The notes under the pieces were generated by a model, which saw only the letters and a program-made list of their open reading frames with translations, did not search any database and was not told the DNA's origin. From Anaeramoeba ignava (Eukaryota; Metamonada; Anaeramoebidae): a stretch of 64,000 bases of DNA. Each line of letters opens with the position of its first letter. Position 1 is the stretch's first letter. The stretch is from NCBI GenBank assembly GCA_028826165.1, contig JAPDFW010000069.1, positions 62,001-126,000 on the forward strand. Reading direction: 5' to 3'. Below, piece after piece: positions 33,339 through 44,645 of this stretch. The position numbers and the translations under genes are program-made.

Positions 33339-35096
33339 ATGAATGAAATTATATTTTTTGGTGAAAATAAATATCCAAAACTTATCAAAAATGAACCAAA
33401 TAAAATAACAAAACCAATTCAATTTAAATTTGAAAATGAAAATGAAAATGAAAATGAAAATGAAAAACAAATTAAACAAATTTCTTCTTCAAATGATTCA
33501 ACAATTTTCCTTTTAAAGAATGGAAAAGCAATAAGATATTCAAATCAAAATCCTTCAAAAATCCAAATTGAAAATATTCAAAAAGTAACTGTTGGTGATC
33601 AAAACGAAGCTATTTTAACAATAGAAGGAAATGTATTTGCCAAAGGAGAATATATTAATCCAGAAAACCCAAAAGAATTTATCAATATTTCATCATTAAT
33701 TGAAGATACAAATGATAGAGTAATTAAAGATATTGTTTCTGGAAGAGATTCAATTTACTTACTAACTTCAAATCAAAATGCTTATGGAATTGGTTCAAAT
33801 AATTGGGGTCAACTTGGAGTTGATTCTAAAACACTTGAAAAAACAGAAAAACCAATTTTAATAATGAAAAATGTTTCTAAAATATTTTCAGGAATTTCTT
33901 CACTTCATGTTTTTCTTTTAAATTCAAATCAAGAATTATTTGGATCTGGAAATAATGTACATGGTCAAATTGGATTAGGAGAATCAATAAGAAGAAAACA
34001 AATCAAAATCCAAAAGCCGACTAAAATCCAAAATATTCCAAAAGGCAAAATAATTGATATTCAATCTGGATATTCTCATTCAATAATGTTGATTGAAAAT
34101 GAAAATCAAAATCCAAAAAGAAAACTTTATTCATGTGGATTTTGGAAAGATAATGGATTTGGGAAAGATATGAGAAAATTTACTGAAATCAAATCATCTT
34201 TATTTGAAAATGATGATTATATTCTTGATTTTTCTGTTGGATCTTCTCATAATTTGATTTTAACATCTAAATCAAAATTAATTGGATTTGGAGATAATTA
34301 TAATGGTGAATTAGGAATTGAATATTCAAAGTTTATCAAAAATCCGATTCAAATTAAACTTCCTAAATTAAGATTTAATGAAGATATTTCTAATTATCAT
34401 ATTTCTTGTGGATTTCAAAAATCATTTCTTTATTATTCTCCTCCTTCTTTTTCCAATCTTGAAGAAGATTTGATAAAATTATTTAGAAGAAAAGAATTTT
34501 GTGATATTTCATTTAAAACCAAAAATGGAGAAATAATCAAAGCTCATAAATTAATATTAAAATATAGATTAAATCAAAATCAAAATCAAAATCAAATTGA
34601 AAAACTTCAAGAAATTATTTCAAATAAATCAATTAAAGAATCAAATCAAATATTTGAAATGATTTATTCAAACAGAATTATAAATCCAATATTATATTCT
34701 GAAATTAAAGAAATTATAAATTCCAATGAAAAAATTGAAGAAACAATGAAAAGAATTTATTTAAATGAAAATGAAAAAGATTTTATAATTGAAAGAAAAG
34801 AAAAAGAATATAAATTTCCAAAATTAATATTAATAATGAGAAGCGAATTATATCGAGGAATGTTTTTATCTGTAACAGAAGATAAATCTAATAAAGTTAC
34901 AGATTATAGTGAATTAAGTAATAAATCATTTCAAATATTTGAATATTGGATTTATTCAAATCAAATTAAAGAAGAAATTCAAATTACACAAGAAATTATT
35001 AATGAAACTAAAAAAGGAATTGATTATTTTCAATTAAATCAAACAAATCCAAATTTATTTGATTTATTAATTAACAAATTTAATAATCAAAATTAA
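33339..35096 (+). CDS. RCC1-repeat/BTB protein, copy 3
   Basis: Intronless, 585 residues. RCC1 blades include AYGIGSNNWGQLGV and ELFGSGNNVHGQIGLG; the two C-terminal BTB-like halves follow (EFCDISFKTKNGEIIKAHKL and YKFPKLILIMRSELYRGMF). The Asn-Glu run near residue 35 has one unit more than copy 1. Compared with copies 1 and 4, the C-terminal third is nearly identical while the propeller has many substitutions, including loss of the Cys in the SCG/GCG blade positions. No introns and no frame breaks. Confidence 0.88.
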   Translation: MNEIIFFGENKYPKLIKNEPNKITKPIQFKFENENENENENEKQIKQISSSNDSTIFLLKNGKAIRYSNQNPSKIQIENIQKVTVGDQNEAILTIEGNVFAKGEYINPENPKEFINISSLIEDTNDRVIKDIVSGRDSIYLLTSNQNAYGIGSNNWGQLGVDSKTLEKTEKPILIMKNVSKIFSGISSLHVFLLNSNQELFGSGNNVHGQIGLGESIRRKQIKIQKPTKIQNIPKGKIIDIQSGYSHSIMLIENENQNPKRKLYSCGFWKDNGFGKDMRKFTEIKSSLFENDDYILDFSVGSSHNLILTSKSKLIGFGDNYNGELGIEYSKFIKNPIQIKLPKLRFNEDISNYHISCGFQKSFLYYSPPSFSNLEEDLIKLFRRKEFCDISFKTKNGEIIKAHKLILKYRLNQNQNQNQIEKLQEIISNKSIKESNQIFEMIYSNRIINPILYSEIKEIINSNEKIEETMKRIYLNENEKDFIIERKEKEYKFPKLILIMRSELYRGMFLSVTEDKSNKVTDYSELSNKSFQIFEYWIYSNQIKEEIQITQEIINETKKGIDYFQLNQTNPNLFDLLINKFNNQN

Positions 35097-35155
35097 AATC
35101 AAAATTAAAATTAAAAATTCCAAAATTATTTTTTTCATTTTTTTTCTTTTAAAAA

Positions 35156-36928
35156 ATGAATGAAATTTTATTTTTTGGTTCAAATTCTTATCCAAAACTT
35201 ATCAAAAATAAAACAGATAAAATAACAAAACCAATTCAATTTAAATTTGAAAATGAAAATGAAAATGAAAATGAAAAACAAATTAAACAAATTTCATCAG
35301 GAGATTTTTCAACAATTTTCCTTTTTAAAAATGGAAAAGCAATAGAATATTTAAATGAAAATGATTCAAATCAAAATCCTTCAAAAATCCAAATTGAAGA
35401 AAATATTCAAAAAGTAACTGTTGGTAATAGAAATGAAGCTATTTTAACAAAAGAAGGAAATGTATTTGCCAAAGGATATGATATTAATCCAGATAATCCA
35501 AATGAATTTATCAATATTTCATCATTAATTGAAGATAAAAATGATAGAATAATTCAAGATATTGTTTCTGGTGCTTATTCAGTTTACTTATTAACTTCAA
35601 ATCAAAATGTTTATGGAATTGGTTTTAATGGATATGGTCAACTTGGTTTTGATTCTGAAACACTTGAAAAAACAGAAAAACCAATTTTAATGATGAAAAA
35701 TGTTTCTAAAATATTTTCAGGAAATTCTTCATTTCATGTTTTTCTTTTAAATTCAAATCAAGAATTATTTGGATGCGGTTATAATGATGATTGTCAAATT
35801 GGATTAGGAGAATCGAGAAAAGAATTAATGATCCAAAAGCCAACCAAAATACAAGATATTTCAAAAGGTAAAATAATTGATATTCAATGTGGATGGTATC
35901 ATTCAATAATTTTGATTGAAATTGAAATTGAAAATGAAAATCCAAAAAGAAAACTTTATTCATGTGGTTATTGGAAAGATAATGGACTTGGCAAATATGA
36001 AGATACTTATGAATTTACTGAAATCAAATCATCTTTATTTGAAAATGATGATAATATTCTTGATTTTTCTGTTGGATCTTCTCATACTTTGATTTTAACT
36101 TCCCATTTAAAATTTATAGTATTTGGATATAATTCTTATGGCCAATTAGGAACTGGAGATACAAATAATCAATTAATTCCAATTCAAATTGAACTTCCTG
36201 AATTAAGATTTAATGAAGATATTTCCAATTATCATATTTCTTGTGGATCTTACAAATCATTTCTTTATTATTCTCCTCTTTCTTTTTCCAATCTTGAAGA
36301 AGATTTGATAAAACTATTTGAAAGAAAAGAATTTTGTAATACTTCATTTAAAACCGAAAATGGAGAAATAATTGAAGCTCATAAATTAATATTGAAATAT
36401 AGATTAAATCAAAATCAAAATCAAATTGAAAAACTTCAAGAAATTATTTCAAAAAAATCAATTAAAGAATCAAATCAAATATTTGAAATGATTTATTCAA
36501 ATAATTCCAAAATAAATCCAAAATTATATTCTGAAATTAAAGAAATTATAAATTTAAATGAAAAAATTGAAGAAACAATGAAAAGAATTTATTTAAATGA
36601 AAATGAAAAAGATTTTATAATTGAAAGAAAAGAAAAAAAATATAAATTTCCAAAATTAATATTAATAATGAGAAGTGAATTATATCGAGGAATGTTTTTA
36701 TCTGTAACAAATGATACTTCTAATAAAGTTACAGATTATAGTGAATTAAGTAATAAATCATTTCAAATATTTGAATATTGGATTTATTCAAATCAAATTA
36801 AAGATGGAATCGAAATTACACAAGAAATGATTGACGAAATAGAAAGAGGAATTGATTATTTTCAATTAAATCAAACAAATCCAAATTTATTTGATTTATT
36901 AATTAAGAAATTTAATAATCAAAATTAA
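35156..36928 (+). CDS. RCC1-repeat/BTB protein, copy 4
   Basis: Intronless, 590 residues, only 59 bases downstream of copy 3. Blades include NVYGIGFNGYGQLGF, ELFGCGYNDDCQIGLG and KFIVFGYNSYGQLGTG. The first BTB-like domain carries EFCNTSFKTENGEIIEAHKL. That changes the usual DIS to NTS and IKAHK to IEAHK, positions that are invariant in the other three copies, so it is the most diverged member here. The second BTB-like half and C-terminus (FDLLIKKFNNQN) match the others. Confidence 0.88.
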   Translation: MNEILFFGSNSYPKLIKNKTDKITKPIQFKFENENENENEKQIKQISSGDFSTIFLFKNGKAIEYLNENDSNQNPSKIQIEENIQKVTVGNRNEAILTKEGNVFAKGYDINPDNPNEFINISSLIEDKNDRIIQDIVSGAYSVYLLTSNQNVYGIGFNGYGQLGFDSETLEKTEKPILMMKNVSKIFSGNSSFHVFLLNSNQELFGCGYNDDCQIGLGESRKELMIQKPTKIQDISKGKIIDIQCGWYHSIILIEIEIENENPKRKLYSCGYWKDNGLGKYEDTYEFTEIKSSLFENDDNILDFSVGSSHTLILTSHLKFIVFGYNSYGQLGTGDTNNQLIPIQIELPELRFNEDISNYHISCGSYKSFLYYSPLSFSNLEEDLIKLFERKEFCNTSFKTENGEIIEAHKLILKYRLNQNQNQIEKLQEIISKKSIKESNQIFEMIYSNNSKINPKLYSEIKEIINLNEKIEETMKRIYLNENEKDFIIERKEKKYKFPKLILIMRSELYRGMFLSVTNDTSNKVTDYSELSNKSFQIFEYWIYSNQIKDGIEITQEMIDEIERGIDYFQLNQTNPNLFDLLIKKFNNQN

Positions 36929-37815
36929 AATTAAAATCAAAATTAAAATTAAAATTAAAATTAAAATTAAAATTAAAATCAAAATCAAAATTAAAATTAA
37001 AATTAAAATCAAAATTAAAATTAGAAATAAAAATAAAAATAAAAATTAAATTCAAAATCAAAATTAAAATCAAAACTAAAATTAAAATCAAAATTAAAAT
37101 CAAAATTAAAATTATAATTAAAATTAAAATTTAAATTAAAATTAAAATTAAAATCAAAATTAAAATTTAAATTAAAATTAAAATTAAAATCAAAATTAAA
37201 ATTAAAATTAAAATCAAAATCAAAATCAAAATTAAAATTAAAATTAAAATTAAAATCAAAATTAAAATTAAAATCAAAAATTAAAATCAAAATTAAAATT
37301 AAAATTAAAATTAAAATTAAAATTAAAATTAAAATTTAAATTATAATCAAAATTAAAATTATAATTAAAATTAAAATTAAAATTAAAATTAAAATTAAAA
37401 TTTAAATTAAAATTAAAATTTAAATTAAAATTAAAATCGGATAAAAAATTAAAATTAAAATTAAAATTAATAATCAAAATCAAAATTAAAATTAAAATTA
37501 AAATTTAAATCAAAATTAAAATTAAAATTAAAATTAAAATCAAAATTAAAATTAAAATTTAAATTAAAATTAAAATTTAAATTTAAATTAAAATTAAAAT
37601 TAAAACTAAAATTAAAATTTAAATTAAAATTTAAATTAAAATTAAATTCAAAATTAAAATTAAAATTAAAATTAAAATCAAAATTAAAATTAAAATTAAA
37701 ATTAAAATTTAAATTAAAATTAAAATTAAAATCGGATAAAAAATTAAAATCAAAATTAAAATTAAAATTAAAATTAAAATTAAAATCTAAAATTAAAATT
37801 AAAATTAAATTCAAA
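36929..37815 (+). repeat. AAATTA/AAATCA repeat array between RCC1-BTB copy 4 and CLASP
   Basis: About 890 bases of AAATTA and AAATCA units with a few AAATTT and two GGATAA interruptions (near 37,440 and 37,735). All long reading frames here (Asn-Phe on minus) are by-products of the six-base unit. No gene seen. Confidence 0.9.
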
Positions 37816-37871
37816 AATTTTTTTTCATTTTTTTCTTTTCATTTTTTTTTCATTTTTTTTTCATTTTTTTA

Positions 37872-40800
37872 ATGGCAAAACCAAGTAAATTTGATTACTT
37901 TTTTTTTCTCTAAATAGAATTTCCAAAAAAAATATTGGAATTAAAAATAATTTTTTTTTGAATAAAATTGAAAAATTAATATTAAACAATTGATTAAAAC
38001 AAATTTTAGGTTTAGGACCAAGAAAATTAGAAAGAAAAATATCAAGCCAAGTCTCAAATTGGAATTTAGTTGGTTCTCGATATGAACCACTTATTGTTTG
38101 TTATTAGAATTTTGTTTAAAATTAAAGAAAAAAAAAAGCATTTTTTTTTTAATATTTTAATATTTTAATATTTTAATAAAAATTAATAAATTTTTTTCGA
38201 TTGAACAGTTTTCTGAACAAGAAGAACTTGAAAAAAAGTTGAATGAAATTACTTCCAGTCTGCAATCTGAAGACTGGGAAACTCGAAACACGAGTATCAA
38301 AGGACTTCATGGTATTTTGAATGGAATAACAAGTGAAAATGCAACTGAATTCGTAATTTCACTTAAAAAAGTCAAATTTTCAACAACATTTTCCGAACTT
38401 GTTCAAGAAGAACGTTCCACAATTGCCAAAAATGCGTGCCGCCTCGTAGCACATGCCTCACGAGTTCTTGGCCGACATTTTGACTCATTGTTTGAGGGGG
38501 ATCTTTTCTACTCACTCTTGAAAAGAGTGCCTGTCAAAATCAAGGTGATTGCTGAAAGTGCACATTCCTGCATCAAACAAGTGATCAAGCAAACACCCTC
38601 TCCGAAGATCATCTCCGGCATTGAAGACACGATCAAGACCAGCAAGAGTGCGGTACAACGCGGATGCTGTGCAGAGTATCTTTTACTTCTCCTGAAGAAA
38701 TGGGATTCGAAAGTTTTCGAATCATTTTTGCATGAAATCCAAAATTCCGTTAAACTCACAATAGTTGATGCGAGAGAGAAAACTCGGTCTTGCGGAAGGA
38801 AATCTTTCTGGGAATTTTCTCGCGATTTCCCTGAACAAGCAGCCAAGATTTTTTCCGAATTGGATCCGCGAAATACCAAAACAATTCTCGAAGAGAAACA
38901 CGCACAAAACACACCTGATTCAAAAATTATGCAATTTTTGGGGGATCTTAAAATAAACCCAAATAAACAGACAAAAAAACACACCCCCAAAATTGACAGC
39001 TCTAAATCCAAAAAGAAATTGAGTATATCAAGTAGTCCTACCAAGCAGAATACAAAGAAACCCCAAGTGGTGCCATCGCCCAAAGTTTCGGGAAATTCCA
39101 AAATCAAAAAAACCCGCAAAACTCGTTCTTTGGCACCAATTCGCAAATCCACTGTGATTGCGACGAAAAAAATACCGAATTCAAATAGTCCCAAAAATGT
39201 CAATAATTCAAATAATTCAAATACTTCAAATAATTCAAATAATCAAAATTCAAATTCAGTTGATATCCGCACAATTGCAATCGGACTTAAATCAATCGAT
39301 GCGCGAACAAAAAACCAAGCGCTGGAAAACCTTCTTCATCTATCTTCGAGTGAAAACAGCACGCAACTCCAAGATAAAGAAGGATTCCAAAAAATGATAG
39401 AGCACTTGATCCGATTGATTTCGGACATGAGCATGAAGACCAAGCTTCTTGCTCTGAAAGTGACCAAAAACTTCATTGACAACTACACAGAGAACTTTGA
39501 GAAATCACTTGTTCCTGTTATTGAAGCATTGATTCCCCTTGTGAAGCTTCAGAAGCCGAAAATTGAGCAAATTATGCCTGAAATTTTCGATTTGATCCGA
39601 TCATGCTATGGAAGTTTGATTTTGATTCCCGCTTTTGTTCACGTCTTTAACGACCTCCCTCTTAAACATAAACACTCGGTTCTTCCTATCATGCTTGTCG
39701 TCTTTCGCGAAGACACGCAGAATTACTTTGGCTCTTCTGGAAGCACAAAAATTGTCATCCAAATGGCGCTTCCTCATCTCCAAAATAAAGATCAGCCAAT
39801 CCAAAGGCTTCTGGAAAATCTACTCCAAATTGTTGATGCTCATAATCACACAGATTTCATCAAACAAACCGATTCTCTGGTTGATCACGATAAAAAAATC
39901 ATTTATTCTGCTCTCGGATCTGAAAAGCCAGAAATCATTCAATCTTCTTTGAAAATTTCCAAACAAAAAAATCTTAAATTACAAACTACAAAATCCGAAA
40001 GCTCAAAACCTAAAAGAAATGACAAACAAGAAGAAAAAAAGAACGAAAAAAAAAATGTCAAAAAAAATGTAAAAAAAAATTTGCCAGTTCAAAAAACACA
40101 TAAATCTTCGAATTTAAAAACTTCAACAAAAACGAAGGTAATTGTGCAGAAAACACCATCAAAAAACATTACGAAAAAACAAGTTAAAAAAAAATCAGTG
40201 GCAAAAACAACAGCAGATGACAAAGAAGAAGCTGTTAAAAGCGAGACACTCCAAAATAATAACGTTCAGAAAGAGATCATTTCTTCTGATCTTATTACAA
40301 ACAAGGAAAATGAAAATAACGCAGACGAGATGAACGCAGAGAAGATTGAATCACTGCCAGAAATCGATGAAAAAATGATTGAAACAACAATATCCGCGCT
40401 TCTCATCTCTTTGACAGACAAGGACAATTCCGAACGCGGATTCGAAACACTCATTTCTCTCTCGCAAGAAAAAGTGGACAAAGTGTGGAACAAAACATTT
40501 GCGCTTGTGATTTTCCATTTGATGCATTTGTACTTTACAGAAGCGACCCAAGTGCAAAATATTTTGATTTTGGCAGATAGTTTAGCAAATAATCAAGAAG
40601 AATATTTCAAGCCTTGCACTTTGGAATTAGTGAAAGAGTTTTTCAAATCTTTCGAGAAAGTGTCGCCCACAAAACATCATGATTCCGCCCAGATTTTTTC
40701 CGTTATCTCAAGATCACTGGATCCGGAAACAGCAATTCATCAACTTTTAACATATATTGATCCAGCTCAACAAAATCATGTCATCTCAACAGCTTTGACT

Positions 40801-41181
40801 TATCTTGGCAAGTTTGTTCAATCTCTTGATAATCAAAAAGTTCGGCAGGTTTTGGATGTTTATTTCCACTTGATTATCAAGTATGTTTCTCATCCTCAAA
40901 TTTCTATTAGAAAAGCTGCTGTTTATTGTTTTGTTGATTTTTTTTCTGTTCTTGATCAAGCTTTATTTACTGATTATCTTAATCCAAAACTCCAAAATTC
41001 AAAAGATAATAAAGTTATTGTTTTGATTCAGCAAACAATTCGTGCTGAACAAGCAAAGAAATTAAAGAAAGAATCACAAGATGAAAAAAGCTCAATTCAA
41101 GAATTTGAAAATTTAAATGAAAATTTGAATGAAAATCAAAATTTGAATGAAAATCAAAATTTAAATGAAAATCAAAATTGA
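37872..41181 (+). CDS. CLASP-like microtubule-associated protein (TOG/HEAT repeats)
   Basis: Exons 37872-37884, 38010-38095 and 38209-41181 join in frame to 1,023 residues. The first coding exon is only 13 bases (MAKP plus one base); splice junctions are A|GTAAAT, TTTTAG|GT, GTTTGT and GAACAG. An N-terminal TOG-type HEAT array (about 55-255) has SEDWETRNTSIKGLHGIL and ARxxxRxxGR-like segments typical of CLASP_N. A basic Ser/Lys linker (KSKKKLSISSSPTKQ, KTRSLAPIRKS) should bind the microtubule lattice. A second HEAT array covers about 350-620, followed by a Lys-rich linker and a third HEAT block (about 745-990). CLASPs stabilise microtubules and promote rescue. No SxIP motif was noticed. The tail is NENQNLNENQN. 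Confidence 0.82.
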
Positions 41182-42565
41182 AAATTAAATGAAAATTAAA
41201 ATTAAAATTAAAATGAAAATTGAAATGAAAATTTAAATGAAAATTTAAATTTAAATTAAAATTAAAATGAATATTAAAATTAAAATGAAAATTAAAATGA
41301 AAATTAAAATTAAAATTGAAATGAAAATTGAAATTGAAATTAAAATTAAAATGAAAAATTTAAAATCAAAATGAAAAAAATTAAAAATGAAAAATTTAAA
41401 TCAAAATGAAAATTAAAATTAAAAAAATGAAAATTAAAATTTAAATGAAAATCAAAATTTAAATTGAAATGAAAATTGAAATTAAAATTAAAATGAAAAT
41501 TAAAATTAAAATTTAAATGAAAATTGAAATGAAAATCAAAATGAAAATTGAAATGAAAATTAAAATGAAAATTAAAATGAAAATTAAAATGAAAATTGAA
41601 ATTGAAATTGAAATGAAAATTAAAATGAAAATTTAAATTAAAATGAAAATTTAAATCAAAATGAAAATCAAAATTAAAATGAAAATTGAAATGAAAATTA
41701 AAATGAAAATTGAAATGAAAATTTAAATGAAAATCAAAATTAAAATTAAAATGAAAATTGAAATGAAAATTGAAATGAAAATTGAAATGAAAATTGAAAT
41801 GAAAATTGAAATGAAAATTGAAATGAAAATTAAAATTGAAATGAAAATTGAAATGAAAATTTAAATGAAAATTGAAATGAAAATGAAAATGAAAATTAAA
41901 ATTAAAATGAAAATGAAAATTGAAATGAAAATTAAAATCAAAATTTAAATGAAAATTAAAATGAAAATTAAAATGAAAATTTAAATGAAAATTAAAATGA
42001 AAATTTAAATGAAAATTTAAATGAAATTAAAATTGAAATGAAAATCAAAATGAAAATTGAAATGAAAATTAAAATGAAAATTAAAATCAAAATTAAAATG
42101 AAAATTGAAATCAAAATTAAAATTGAAATGAAAATTAAAATGAAAATTAAAATTTAAATGAAAATTGAAATGAAAATTGAAATGAAAATTAAAATGAAAA
42201 TTGAAATTAAAATGAAAATTAAAATCAAAATTTAAATGAAAATTAAAATGAAAATTAAAAATGAAATTAAAATTGAAATGAAAATTGAAATGAAAATTGA
42301 AATTAAAATTGAAATTAAAATTTAAATGAAAATTGAAATGAAAATTAAAATTAAAATTAAAATTGAAATGAAAATTAAAATTAAAATTAAAATGAAAATT
42401 AAAATCAAAATTGAAATCAAAATGAAAATTAAAATGAAAATTAAAATGAAAATTTAAATTAAAATTAAAATTAAAATTTAAATGAAAATTTAAATGAAAA
42501 TTTAAATGAAAATTGAAATGAAAATTGAAATGAAAATTGAAATGAAAATTTAAATGAAAATTGAA
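41182..42565 (+). repeat. AAAATGAAAATT/GAAATGAAAATT array
   Basis: About 1.38 kb of six-base units AAAATG, AAAATT, GAAATG, GAAATT and AAATTT. It continues the hexamer pattern that codes for the Asn-Glu end of the CLASP gene. Unlike the intron arrays, it is rich in G, always in TGA or ATG context. A short non-repetitive AT-rich stretch follows (42,566-42,764) in which I see no gene. Confidence 0.92.
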
Positions 42566-42764
42566 AGAAATCAAACGGAAAAAGTCTTTTTTTTCTGTTT
42601 ATTTCTTTTTTTCAAATCTTTTTCATAAAAGTACATTTTCTTTTTTAACTTTTTTTTTTAAAATTAATAAACAATTTTTCTTTTTAATTATTTAATCTTT
42701 TTATTTTTTTAAATATATAAATTTGTTTTCTAAAAATAATTTACAAGAAAAAGAATAAAAATTA

Positions 42765-43105
42765 TATTAAAATTGGATTTGAAATTGAAATTGGATTTGA
42801 AATTGAAATTGAAATTGAAATTGGATTTGAAATTGAAATTGAAATTGAAATTGGATTTGAAATTGAAATTGAAATTGAAATTGAAATTAAAATTGGATTT
42901 GAAATTGAAATTGAAATTGAAATTGAAATTGAAATTGAATTCAAAATTGGATTTGAAATTAAAATTGAAATTGAATTCAAAATTGGATTTGAAATTGAAA
43001 TTGAAATTGAAATTGAAATTGAAATTGAAATTGAATTCAAAATTAAAATTGAAATTGAAATTGAAATTGAAATTGGATTTGAAATTGAAATTAAAATTGA
43101 AATGT
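42765..43105 (+). repeat. GAAATT/GGATTT hexamer array
   Basis: About 340 bases of GAAATT units interrupted at intervals by GGATTT and GAATTC. The reading frames on both strands (Leu-Lys on plus, Ile-Ser and Asn-Phe on minus) follow from the repeat. A different unit from the array immediately upstream. Confidence 0.92.
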
Positions 43106-43477
43106 TTTTTTTCTTGTAAAAATATCATTTGATTTTTTGGTTTTTTTTCTTTTTAGTTCTCCTTTTTTTTTCAATTTGATTTTTATTTAGATTTAGATTT
43201 AGATTTTGATTTTGATTTTGATTTTGATTTTGATTATTTTGATTTTGATTTTGATTTTTATTTTGATTTTGAATTTGAATTTGATTTTTAATTTGATTTT
43301 GATTTAGAAATTGATTTTGATTTTGATTTTGATTTTGATTTTGATTTTGATTTTTATTTAGATTTTGATTTTGATTTAGATTTTGGTTTAGATTTTGATT
43401 TTGATTTTGATTTTGATTATTTTGATTTTGAAATTGATTTTGATTTTGATTATTTTGATTTTGAAATTGATTTTGAT

Positions 43478-44356
43478 TTAGATTTTTTGATTTAGATTTT
43501 GATTTTGATTTTGATTTTGATTTTGATTTTGATTTTGATTTTTATTTTGATTATTTTGAATTTGATTTTGATTATTTTGATTTTGAATTTGAATTTGATT
43601 TTGATTATTTTGATTTTGAAATTGATTTTGAATTTGAATTTGAATTTGATTTTTGTTTTGATTTTGATTTTTATTTTTATTTTTATTTTGAATTTGATTA
43701 TTTTGATTAAATTGATTTTTATTTTTATTTTTATTTTGAATTTGATTTTTCCTTTTTTTTTTAACTTGGTTTTGATTTTTGTTTTGAATTTGATTTTTAT
43801 TTTCATTTTGATTTGAAGATTCTGATCTTTTTTTCCTCATTTTCTCTTTTTTTGGTTCAAAATTTTCATTTAAATATTTCTTTTTCTTAATCCAAGAAAT
43901 TAATTCAGGAGTTGATTGACCTCTTTTAATCAAAGTTTCATTTGGTTCAGGCATTAATAAATATTTTGGGATTTGATTTGAATTTTTAGCATAATTTCGA
44001 GAATTATTTTTTAAATAGAGATAAATAACAACTCCAAAAGTAGGATTTTCCCTATTAATTGCTTGATTTGGATTAAGTGGTTGCATTAAGAAATCATCTA
44101 CACTTTCATCTGGTTGATCAAAATCAAAATCATCGATTGTTTCTTGTGCTAAATCTGCTAATAAACTTAAATTGTACTCCGCTATTTGTTTTTGTTGAAT
44201 TTGTGTGTTTATATTATTTGATTTTTCAATTTGTGTTTTTGTTATTTCTTCTTTTTGGAAATTGATATTTTGAAAATTTGAATCAATTATAAGTGAAGAA
44301 TCATCTTCTTCAGAATCATCTTTTTCATCAAAAGGAAATGTTGGAATTGAATTCAT
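43478..44356 (-). CDS. Asn/Gln-rich protein of unknown function
   Basis: 292 residues from ATG 44,356, intronless. The N-terminus is acidic (FDEKDDSEEDDSS). A short ordered-looking block follows at about 85-185: DFDFDQPDESVDDFL, TFGVVIYLYLKN, IPKYLLMPEPNETLIKRGQS and ELISWIKKKKYL. Basic (KKEKMRKKR) and long Asn-Gln/Lys repeats follow. At 43,490 an AAAAAA run, where the repeat expects AAAA, shifts the frame to a stop at 43,478. In the neighbouring frame the Asn-Gln repeat continues without a stop to 43,153 (ending NQIEKKKEN). The natural protein is probably about 100 residues longer. The TFGVVIYLYLKN core matches no family I know. Confidence 0.65.
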   Translation of the reverse strand: MNSIPTFPFDEKDDSEEDDSSLIIDSNFQNINFQKEEITKTQIEKSNNINTQIQQKQIAEYNLSLLADLAQETIDDFDFDQPDESVDDFLMQPLNPNQAINRENPTFGVVIYLYLKNNSRNYAKNSNQIPKYLLMPEPNETLIKRGQSTPELISWIKKKKYLNENFEPKKEKMRKKRSESSNQNENKNQIQNKNQNQVKKKRKNQIQNKNKNKNQFNQNNQIQNKNKNKNQNQNKNQIQIQIQNQFQNQNNQNQIQIQNQNNQNQIQNNQNKNQNQNQNQNQNQNQNLNQKI

Positions 44357-44645
44357 TTAAATTAAATTAAAAAAATGAAAAAATAAAATAAAAAAAATGA
44401 AAAAATAAATTTTTTGAATGAATTTCGAAATGAACGAAAAATGTGTTTTGGTTTTTATTCAATTCAAATCAGAATTGTAAAAACTCTTTTTTGTTTTGTT
44501 TTGTTTTTTTTTTTGAATGGAAAGAAGAAGAAGAAGAAGAAAAAAAATAAAAATGAATGAAAGCTAAAAATGAAAATGAAAAAGAAAATGAAAAGAAAAA
44601 AGCAAAAAGAAAAAAGAAAAAAAAGAATTGCTAAATGCAATCAAA
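44357..44645. other. Intergenic spacer
   Basis: About 290 bases of A- and T-rich sequence with AGAAGA and AAAAAG runs (44,520-44,620) between two genes on the minus strand. No gene or structured element seen. Confidence 0.6.

Noticed and set aside
28185-36928. Transposon or retroelement explanation for the repeated RCC1-BTB genes
   Set aside because: No terminal repeats, transposase, integrase or reverse transcriptase is seen; ordinary tandem duplication is enough.
36912-37814. Chain of Asn-Phe reading frames on the minus strand
   Set aside because: By-product of the AAATTA array between genes.
41182-43132. Asn-Phe-His and Ile-Ser repeat proteins on the minus strand
   Set aside because: Six-base repeats are open in several frames; no start context, no unique sequence.
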